From Acetobacteraceae bacterium (GTDB taxonomy: Bacteria > Pseudomonadota > Alphaproteobacteria > Acetobacterales > Acetobacteraceae): 6,142 nucleotides of DNA. Made by a program: the position numbers and the translations under genes. Positions 1 to 5,612 of this stretch are shown here, piece after piece; within the stretch, counting starts at the first letter, position 1; each line of letters begins with the position of its first letter. Under the pieces are notes generated by a model that was not told the DNA's origin, did not search any database, and saw only the letters and a list, made by a program, of their open reading frames with translations. Where the stretch lies: NCBI GenBank assembly GCA_003133265.1, contig PKWQ01000271.1:10753-16894 (forward strand), written 5' to 3'.

Positions 1-543
1 GCCCTGGTCAGTTTCGGGCTGGCCGGCGGGCTCGATCCGAACCTGGAGCCCGGCCGGCTGCTGGTCGCCAGGGATATCGTCTGTCTCGACGGTACCCGTT
101 ACCCGACCGATCTCGACCTGTCTCTGCGCCTTGGAGGCGCTACCGGGCATACGGTGCTGGCATCCGACCGCGTGGTGGTGGAGGCGCGCGACAAGCGGCT
201 GTTGTGGCAGAGCACCGGCGCCGCGGCGGTCGATCTGGAAAGCGGCGCGGTGGCGCGCGTCGGCGCCGAGCACGGGCTTCCCGTCGCCGTTCTGCGGGCG
301 ATCTGCGATCCAGCCGACCGCAGCCTGCCTCCCGCGGCGATGGAATCGCTCAGCCGCGCTGGCGAAATCCGCATCGGTTCGGTGCTTGCCTCATTGCTCA
401 AGGCGCCGTTGCAACTGCCGGCGCTGCTGCGTCTGGCGATGGACGCCGCCGCCGCCCGGCGGGCGCTGGTCCGCCGGGTGGAGGAATTGCGCCGTGGCGC
501 CAAACGCGATCAGGTATTAAGCGAACCGGACGAGCTTGCCTGA
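1..543 (+). CDS. hpnG: HpnG-like hopanoid-associated phosphorylase (3' part, cut by window edge)
   Basis: The frame is open from base 1 to a TGA at 541-543 and gives 180 residues; the true N-terminus lies outside the window. The fragment has purine/uridine phosphorylase-fold hallmarks: a glycine-rich VSFGLAGGLDP at residues 3-13, the ribose-binding-type VDLES (77-81, E80 the expected ribose contact) and RAICDP (99-104). The C-terminal helix-rich tail with LPALLRLA is typical of the hopanoid-associated phosphorylase family. In that pathway HpnH attaches an adenosyl group to diploptene, and HpnG releases adenine from adenosylhopane to give (phospho)ribosylhopane on the way to bacteriohopanepolyols. 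The next step is to expect other hpn genes to the left, which cannot be seen here. It converges on the dihydroorotase gene and their 3' ends overlap by 27 bases. An alternative is a general MTA/SAH nucleosidase-like phosphorylase. Fold assignment is firm; the hopanoid role is inferred from recalled family resemblance. Confidence 0.78.
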   Translation, partial: ALVSFGLAGGLDPNLEPGRLLVARDIVCLDGTRYPTDLDLSLRLGGATGHTVLASDRVVVEARDKRLLWQSTGAAAVDLESGAVARVGAEHGLPVAVLRAICDPADRSLPPAAMESLSRAGEIRIGSVLASLLKAPLQLPALLRLAMDAAAARRALVRRVEELRRGAKRDQVLSEPDELA

Positions 544-1839
544 CGGGCTGCCCAGCACCTCGTCCTCGCGCATCACCGCCTTGCCGCGCACGATGGTGGC
601 GGTGGGCCAGCCGGTGATGTCCATCCCCGCGAACGGCGTCCAGCCGCAGGGCGAGACGATCCAGGATTCCTCGATCTTCCGCTGCCGCTTCATGTCGACC
701 AGGGTGAAATCGGCGTCGTAGCCGGCGGCCAGCCTGCCCTTGCCGAGCACGCCATAGACCCGCGCGGGGCCGGCGCACATCAGATCGACCATGCGCGACA
801 GCGACAGCCGTCCGGCATTGACGTGGTTCAGCATCACCGGCACCAGCGTCTGCACGCCGGTCAGCCCCGACGAACAGTCCGGCCAGGGCAGCATCTTCTT
901 CGCCTTCGAGTGTGGCGCGTGGTCGGAGCCGATCGAATCCACCGTGCCGTCGTTGATCGCCTTCCATGCAGCGTCCATGTGCGCCTGGCCGCGGATCGGC
1001 GGGTTCATGACGCCGAAGCCCTTCAGTCTCTCGTAGCAGTCGGGTGCCACCTGGGTCAGGTGGTTGACCAGCACCTCACACGTCGCGATGTCGCGGAAAT
1101 CCTTGAGGTAATCCAGCTCTTGTGCGGTCGATACGTGCAGGATGTGCGCCGGCCGCCGGGTCTTCTGCGCCAGCGCCATCAGCCGCCTTGTGCCGAGGAA
1201 GGCCGTTTCCTCGTCGCGCCATTCCATGTGCCGGGAATAGGGATCGCCCGACTTGAACATCGGCTTGCGCGCCTGCAGGCGGTATTCGTCCTCGGAATGG
1301 TAGGCGATCCGGCGCCGGCCGGAGCGCATGACCTTCTCCAGGCTCTCGTCGTCCTCGACCATCAGATCGCCCGTCGAACTGCCAGCGAAGACCTTGATGG
1401 CGCAGACGCCCTTGCCGAGTTCGAGGTCGGTCAGTTCGGCAATGTTGGTCTTGGTGCCGCCGACATACAGGCCCATGTCGCACCAGGCGACCTGCTCCAC
1501 GTAGTCCTGCTTCCAGGCGAGCCGCTCGGCATCGACGATGGAGGGCTTGGTGTTCGGCATGTCGAACACGGCGACAAGCCCGCCGAGCACGGCGGCCTTG
1601 GTGCCAGTGGGGATGCTCTCCACCGACGCATCGCCGGGATCGCGCAGATGCACGTGCGGGTCGATCAGACCGGGCAGCACATGCAGGCCGCGCGCGTCGA
1701 TCGTCTCCTCCGCCGTGGCATCGGCGGGGACATGCAGCGCGGCGATGCGCCCGCCGCGCACGCCGACATCGGTTGCCTCCACGCCCCAGGGCAGGACGCA
1801 GACGCCGCCGCGGATAAGCAGGTCGTAGTGAGTGGCCAT
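517..1839 (-). CDS. pyrC: Dihydroorotase (PyrC, COG0044 amidohydrolase)
   Basis: This 440-residue cytoplasmic metal-dependent amidohydrolase should convert N-carbamoyl-L-aspartate to dihydroorotate in de novo pyrimidine synthesis. Visible motifs are DPHVHLRDPG at 60-69 (metal ligands H62, H64), AIKVF at 147-151 (K149, candidate carboxylated lysine), HSED at 181-184 (H181), HILHVST at 232-238 (H235), NPPIR at 279-283 and GSDHAPH at 304-310 (catalytic/metal D306). Length is normal for the family. The ATG at 1839 is preferred because a GGAAAGAGA purine tract lies 6 bases upstream and the protein then begins with the usual DLLIRGG strand. The frame stays open further upstream only by running across the asparagine synthase gene in another frame. 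It starts 17 bases after the asnB stop and is probably the last gene of that operon. No other pyr gene is nearby, so a hydantoinase- or allantoinase-like substrate is possible, though NPPIR and HSED favour dihydroorotase. Confidence 0.9.
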   Translation of the reverse strand: MATHYDLLIRGGVCVLPWGVEATDVGVRGGRIAALHVPADATAEETIDARGLHVLPGLIDPHVHLRDPGDASVESIPTGTKAAVLGGLVAVFDMPNTKPSIVDAERLAWKQDYVEQVAWCDMGLYVGGTKTNIAELTDLELGKGVCAIKVFAGSSTGDLMVEDDESLEKVMRSGRRRIAYHSEDEYRLQARKPMFKSGDPYSRHMEWRDEETAFLGTRRLMALAQKTRRPAHILHVSTAQELDYLKDFRDIATCEVLVNHLTQVAPDCYERLKGFGVMNPPIRGQAHMDAAWKAINDGTVDSIGSDHAPHSKAKKMLPWPDCSSGLTGVQTLVPVMLNHVNAGRLSLSRMVDLMCAGPARVYGVLGKGRLAAGYDADFTLVDMKRQRKIEESWIVSPCGWTPFAGMDITGWPTATIVRGKAVMREDEVLGSPSGKLVRFA

Positions 1840-1845
1840 GATGGG

Positions 1846-1854
1846 TCTCTTTCC
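1846..1854 (-). promoter_or_regulatory. Ribosome binding site of pyrC
   Basis: Read on the minus strand, the purine tract GGAAAGAGA ends 6 bases before the ATG at 1839. It lies in the 17-base gap after the asnB stop codon. It decides the start of the dihydroorotase in favour of this ATG over upstream in-frame starts that lie inside the asnB gene. Confidence 0.55.
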
Positions 1855-1856
1855 GT

Positions 1857-3620
1857 CTAATTCGCAGCCAATGTCTCGAACACGTCGCCCGCCGGCGCCA
1901 GCCCCTGGATGTGGGTGCGGTGCCACAGGGCGTAGAACAGCAGCTCCCACGCAGTGAAGCCATGGCGCTTGCGGTGGATGTCGCGGAACAGCCGCTCCAC
2001 CTTCTCGGGATGCGCGATTTCCCGCACGCCTTCGTTCGCGGCGACCAGCGGCGCCAGCCGCGCGCCCTGGCCCTTGATCCATTCGCCGACCGGCACGGTG
2101 AAACCCTGCTTCGGCGCGAACGGCCGCGCCACCGGCAGATGCTTCTCCAGCCACTTGCGTAGCAGCCACTTACCCATGCCGCCATGAATCTTCAACCGAT
2201 CCGGCAGCCGGAACGAGGCCGCCGCCACGCCGGGGTCCAGGAACGGCGTGCGTCCCTCCACCGCGTGCGCCATCAGGCAGCGATCCATCTTCAGCAGCAG
2301 GTCGTTCGGCAGCCAGTCGGCGATATCGACCGCCTGCGCCGCCTGCAGGCGAGAGCGACCACCATCGGCGGCGCCTATCTCCGACGCCGCGATGCCGTCG
2401 CGCCAGCCGGCCGGCTGGACACGCAGCACGTCCACCCGGTCGAAATTGCCGCGCGCGCGCATCGCCTGCCCGCCCAGCCACCAGGGTTTCATCGCCTTGG
2501 CGTAGCGGCCATAGCCGCCGAACAGCTCGTCGCCGCCCTCGCCGGACAGCACCACCTTCACGTCCTGGCGCGCCCGGCGGGCCAGGAACCAGGTGGGGAT
2601 GATCGCGTAATCCATCGCCGGATCGTCCATGCAGGCGACGATTTCAGGCAGATGGCGCCAGACCATCGCCTCGGTCACCTCGATCGTCTCGTGCCGCGCG
2701 CCGAGCGCCTTGGCGACGGTCGCGGCGTGCGCGCGCTCATCCGCCGCGCCGGGGGCGTCGAAGCCGGCGGTGAACGCCAGCACCGGCTGGCTGTTCAGCC
2801 GCGCCATCAGCGTGAGTAGCGTGGCGCTGTCGATGCCACCCGAGAGAAACATGCCGTAAGGCACGTCGCTGCGCTGGTGCAGATCGACGCTCTCCTCCAG
2901 CGCGCTGTCGAGCCGGGCGAGCGCCGCGTCTTCAGTGATTTCCTCCGGTCCGCCGTCGGGCAGGGCGGCGCGGTGGCGGCGGTCCAGGATCTTGCCGTCG
3001 GCGCAGGTCAGCGTCTCGCCGGGCAGCAGGCGGTTGATGCCCTGGAAGATCGTCTCCGCCCCGGTGGTGAATTGCAGCTGCAACAGCTCGTCGCGCGTCT
3101 GCGGGCGGATGCGGCGCTCGACCAGACCGGCTTCCAGCAGCGCGCGCGGTTCGGACGCGAAGGCCAGGCCGCCTTTGATCTCGGCGATATAGAGCGGCTT
3201 GATGCCGAACGGGTCGCGGGTCAGCGTCACGGTCCGCCCGAGCCGTTCATGGATGGCGATCGCGTACATGCCGCGCAGCGTCTCGGCATAGGCCGATCTA
3301 TCGCGCAGCCACAGATGCAGCGGCGGCTCGCAGTCGGAGTTGGAGGAGAAACTCACCCCAGCCAGCCCGGCGCGCAGTTCGCGGTAGTTGTAGATCTCGC
3401 CATTGGCCACCAGCGCGGCCGCGCCGGCATAGAGCGGCTGATCGCCGGTCACCAGGTCGATGATCGACAGCCGGTTGTGCATCATCGCCACCCGGCCGAC
3501 CACGCTGTGGCCGGAGCCGTCCGGCCCGCGATGCGCCAGCGACCGGACGAAGGAGTCCAGCGTGGCGGCGTCCGGCGGCGGCGCGCTCGGTGCCAGGATC
3601 AGGCCGGCAATGCCGCACAT
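1857..3620 (-). CDS. asnB: Glutamine-hydrolysing asparagine synthase family amidotransferase
   Basis: The protein has 587 residues in two domains. Residues 2 to about 200 form a class II glutamine amidotransferase: Cys2 directly after Met is the nucleophile exposed by Met removal, followed by HRGPD (30-34), NRLSIID (49-55), NGEIYN (73-78), SDCE (95-98) and RDPFGIKPLY (135-144). Residues from about 235 on form the ATP-pyrophosphatase synthetase domain, with the PP-loop SGGIDS (260-265), SGEGGDELFGGY (359-370), and later KMDR, EGRTPFLDP and PKQGF motifs. All expected catalytic motifs are intact. The textbook reaction is Asp + Gln + ATP to Asn + Glu + AMP + PPi. Many relatives in polysaccharide clusters instead amidate sugars or have unknown acceptors, and the GGDE form of the 359-365 motif is common in those. 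The ATG at 3620 overlaps the glycosyltransferase TGA by one base, with GGAGAAG upstream (3626-3632). This coupling with a glycosyltransferase makes a glycan-tailoring role plausible. Family certain, acceptor unknown. Confidence 0.93.
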   Translation of the reverse strand: MCGIAGLILAPSAPPPDAATLDSFVRSLAHRGPDGSGHSVVGRVAMMHNRLSIIDLVTGDQPLYAGAAALVANGEIYNYRELRAGLAGVSFSSNSDCEPPLHLWLRDRSAYAETLRGMYAIAIHERLGRTVTLTRDPFGIKPLYIAEIKGGLAFASEPRALLEAGLVERRIRPQTRDELLQLQFTTGAETIFQGINRLLPGETLTCADGKILDRRHRAALPDGGPEEITEDAALARLDSALEESVDLHQRSDVPYGMFLSGGIDSATLLTLMARLNSQPVLAFTAGFDAPGAADERAHAATVAKALGARHETIEVTEAMVWRHLPEIVACMDDPAMDYAIIPTWFLARRARQDVKVVLSGEGGDELFGGYGRYAKAMKPWWLGGQAMRARGNFDRVDVLRVQPAGWRDGIAASEIGAADGGRSRLQAAQAVDIADWLPNDLLLKMDRCLMAHAVEGRTPFLDPGVAAASFRLPDRLKIHGGMGKWLLRKWLEKHLPVARPFAPKQGFTVPVGEWIKGQGARLAPLVAANEGVREIAHPEKVERLFRDIHRKRHGFTAWELLFYALWHRTHIQGLAPAGDVFETLAAN

Positions 3621-4648
3621 CAGGGCTTCTCCACGGTGGCGAGGAAGCGGCGCCAGCGCGCCAGCACCGGGGCTTCGGCGAATTCCGCATCGAACCGCGC
3701 ACGTCCGGCATCGGCAAGTGCTGCGGCGCGGGCGGGATCGTTCAGCACATCCGCCAGCGCGTCCGCCAGCGCGGCTTCATCCTCCAGCGGCACCAGCAGC
3801 CCGTCGCGGCCCGGCACGATCAATTCCCTCGGCCCGTCGGCGGCGGCGGCGACGACGGGGCGGCGGGCGGAGAATGCCTCGATCACCACGTTGCCGAGCG
3901 GCTCGACCCGGGACGGGCAGGCCAGCACGTCGGCGGCGGCGAGCAGCGCGTCCGTATCGGTACGCCAGCCCGGCAGGTGCAGCCGGTCCGCCACCCCCTC
4001 GGTGCGCGCCAGTTCCTCCAGCGCCGTCCGCTCCGGGCCGTCGCCGGCGATCACCGCATGCACGCCCGGCAGGCGCGGCAGGGCGCGGATCAGCACGTCG
4101 AACGCCTTGTTGGTGTGCAGCCGGCCGAGTGCCAGCACCAGTTTCGCCCCGGCCGGAACGCCGAGTGCCGCACGGTCGGCCGGGGCGGCGGCGCCCATGT
4201 CGGGGGCGAAGTTCGGCAGATAATGCACCCGCGCGGCGGGCCAGCCCTGGCCGACGATCCACTCGGCGATCCCGCGCGTGTTGCCGATCAGATGGTCGCA
4301 GCTTTTGTAGTAGTCGAGGTCGTAATACCCGCCCAGTCGCCCGGCCAGCACCCACGGCCCGGTGGGGGCGAAGCGCGCGGCGCGGTTCATCCAGGCCACC
4401 GCCACGGCGGGGGCGAAGCTGGTCAGTACGCGCTTGAGCCGTGGCGCGGTCAGCAGATCGAGCGGGCCGCCAAAGGCGAACTGCATCGGCCGCAGCCCGG
4501 CGGCCTCGAGCCGCGCGGCACGTCCGGCGTCGCGGCGGATGATCGGCAGCACGGTCTCGCCGGCCCGATGCAGCGCGATGGTCAGCCGCTCATAGAACAG
4601 TTCCGCCCCGCCGGCGGGCGCACCGGCGATGATCTGTGCCAGCTTCAT
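3620..4648 (-). CDS. GT4-family (GT-B fold) glycosyltransferase
   Basis: This 342-residue protein has the two-domain GT-B layout. The N-terminal acceptor half starts with an IIAGAPAGGAE-type strand and glycine loop (GGAE at 13-16), as in GT4 enzymes. The linker has HYLPNFAPD (142-150). The C-terminal Glycos_transf_1 half begins with LALGRLHTNKAFDVLIRAL (172-190), where the R/K residues normally contact the donor phosphates. It continues with AGDGPE (201-206) and PSRVEPLGNVVIEAFS (245-260), containing the E-x7-E pair E249/E257, then a GLLVP strand. There is no signal peptide or clear membrane helix, so it is likely cytoplasmic or peripheral at the inner membrane. It would move a sugar from a nucleotide-sugar donor to a lipid-linked or envelope glycan; donor and acceptor cannot be read from sequence. 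It is the first gene of the leftward block and its stop overlaps the asnB start. The ATG at 4648 has no obvious Shine-Dalgarno sequence and directly follows an inverted repeat. Confidence 0.88.
   Translation of the reverse strand: MKLAQIIAGAPAGGAELFYERLTIALHRAGETVLPIIRRDAGRAARLEAAGLRPMQFAFGGPLDLLTAPRLKRVLTSFAPAVAVAWMNRAARFAPTGPWVLAGRLGGYYDLDYYKSCDHLIGNTRGIAEWIVGQGWPAARVHYLPNFAPDMGAAAPADRAALGVPAGAKLVLALGRLHTNKAFDVLIRALPRLPGVHAVIAGDGPERTALEELARTEGVADRLHLPGWRTDTDALLAAADVLACPSRVEPLGNVVIEAFSARRPVVAAAADGPRELIVPGRDGLLVPLEDEAALADALADVLNDPARAAALADAGRARFDAEFAEAPVLARWRRFLATVEKP
3626..3632 (-). promoter_or_regulatory. Ribosome binding site of asnB inside the upstream gene
   Basis: The minus-strand GGAGAAG lies within the last codons of the glycosyltransferase gene, 5 bases before the asnB ATG (8 bases counted from the GGAG core). 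With the TGATG stop/start overlap it indicates translational coupling of the two genes. Confidence 0.55.
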
Positions 4649-4664
4649 GCCGGACGGGTCCGGC
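4649..4664. repeat. Perfect inverted repeat abutting the glycosyltransferase start codon
   Basis: Two 7-base arms, GCCGGAC and GTCCGGC, are separated by two bases and end directly next to the ATG at 4648. In the leftward transcript the arms could fold as a 6-base-pair stem with a four-base loop, covering the place where a ribosome binding site would be. As DNA it could also be a protein operator. In GC-rich sequence a repeat of this length can arise by chance, so function is inference. Confidence 0.4.
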
Positions 4665-4763
4665 GCGGCGGGAGCGGCAATGCGGGCGAACGGAATAGGG
4701 GCATGCAGGGCGGCTGTTTAGCACTTCTTGCGGTCGGGCGCGCCAGCGACCAACTGTTGCAGC
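4649..4763. other. Divergent intergenic region between the glycosyltransferase and ygfZ
   Basis: This 115-base stretch separates the leftward glycosyltransferase-asnB-pyrC block from rightward ygfZ, so it should contain the promoters for both directions. It holds the inverted repeat at 4649-4664 and a locally more A/T-containing patch around 4711-4730. I could not identify convincing -35/-10 pairs on either strand and do not call promoter coordinates. Confidence 0.45.
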
Positions 4764-5582
4764 ATGACATTTGTGACAGCATTGCCCGAACGGGGAGCGA
4801 TCGAGATCGCCGGTGAGGACCGGGTGGCCTTTTTGCAGGGGCTGGTATCGAACGACGTGGCGAAAGCCGCGCCGGGCCATGCGGTGTGGGCCGCGGTGCT
4901 GACGCCGCAGGGCAAGTGGCTGGCGGATTTCTTCATCATCGCGCCTCTGGATAAGACATTACTGCTCGATTGCGAGCGGGCGCAGATACCGATGCTGGTG
5001 CAGCGCCTGTCGCGCTATCGGCTGCGTTCGCGGGTGAGCATCACGGCGCGGGACGATCTTTTCGTGGCGGTCGCCTGGGGCGGGGAGCCACCCGGAACCG
5101 GGATCGTCGCCGCCGACCCGCGCCTGCCGGAAGCCGGGTTCCGGGTTCTGTCGGATGTGCCGGTCGTGGCCAACGCGACGGCGGCGGACTGGGATCGGCA
5201 TCGGCTGTCGCTCGGCCTGCCCGACGGGTCGCGCGATCTGGAGACCGAGAAGACGGTGCTGCTGGAAGCCGGGTTCGACGAGCTGTCCGGCGTGTCCTGG
5301 ACCAAGGGCTGCTACATGGGCCAGGAACTGACGGCGCGGACCAAGTATCGCGGCCTGCTCAAGCGCCGGCTGGTGCCGGTGTCGGTGGACGGGCCGCTGC
5401 CCCCGCCCGGCACCCCGGTGCTGCGGCGCGGGATGGATGTCGGCACCATGCGGTCCGGCCAGGACGGCACCGGGCTCGCGGTGCTGCGGCTGGATGCGCT
5501 GGGGGATGCGCTGGAGTGCGGCGCGGCACGGATGACGGCGCGGGTGCCGGAGTGGATGAAGCTGCCGGAACCGAGCTGCTGA
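4764..5582 (+). CDS. ygfZ: YgfZ/GcvT-domain folate-binding protein (Fe-S cluster maintenance)
   Basis: From the ATG at 4764 the product has 272 residues. It carries the YgfZ signature KGCYMGQE at 181-188 with the conserved cysteine C183, followed by LTARTKYRGLLKRRL. The N-terminal part has the family pattern GEDRVAFLQGLVSNDV (17-32), then VLTPQGKWLADFFI (45-58). YgfZ proteins are GcvT-like tetrahydrofolate binders that help maintain or repair certain [4Fe-4S] enzymes such as MiaB in E. coli; they lack aminomethyltransferase activity. The length is slightly short compared with E. coli YgfZ but normal for alphaproteobacterial members. The frame is open back to a TTG at 4728, but the ATG 12 codons later is preferred because the GAIEIAGEDR strand follows at the usual distance. 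No clear Shine-Dalgarno sequence precedes either start. The gene is divergent from the glycosyltransferase and about 30 bases upstream of the next rightward frame. Confidence 0.9.
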   Translation: MTFVTALPERGAIEIAGEDRVAFLQGLVSNDVAKAAPGHAVWAAVLTPQGKWLADFFIIAPLDKTLLLDCERAQIPMLVQRLSRYRLRSRVSITARDDLFVAVAWGGEPPGTGIVAADPRLPEAGFRVLSDVPVVANATAADWDRHRLSLGLPDGSRDLETEKTVLLEAGFDELSGVSWTKGCYMGQELTARTKYRGLLKRRLVPVSVDGPLPPPGTPVLRRGMDVGTMRSGQDGTGLAVLRLDALGDALECGAARMTARVPEWMKLPEPSC

Positions 5583-5612
5583 CCCGCCTGCGTCTCGCTG
5601 GCGATTTCCAGC

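Noticed and set aside
131..967. Several overlapping open frames on both strands around the hpnG/pyrC junction.
   Set aside because: All are out-of-frame shadows of the phosphorylase or the dihydroorotase with Arg/Ala-rich sequence.
823..1860. 345-codon plus-strand open frame opposite pyrC.
   Set aside because: It is antisense to a well-supported gene, rich in His/Arg/Gln as expected from the complement of GC-biased codons, and shows no domain.
1840..2169. In-frame upstream extension of the dihydroorotase to 550 residues.
   Set aside because: The extra 110 residues lie in another frame of the asnB 3' end, are Arg/Ala/Gly-rich with no family resemblance, and a ribosome binding site precedes the ATG at 1839.
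2877..4223. 448-codon plus-strand open frame across asnB and the glycosyltransferase.
   Set aside because: It spans two real genes on the other strand, has a low-complexity Ser/Ala/Arg composition and no recognisable motif; a GC-rich shadow frame.
4728..4763. Upstream TTG start for ygfZ adding 12 residues.
   Set aside because: The added residues do not resemble the YgfZ N-terminus, and an ATG at 4764 places the first family strand at the usual distance.
3590..4816. 408-codon plus-strand open frame opposite the glycosyltransferase and reaching into ygfZ.
   Set aside because: Antisense to a GT4 gene with intact motifs; composition rich in Arg/Gly/His/Gln and no ribosome binding site seen.
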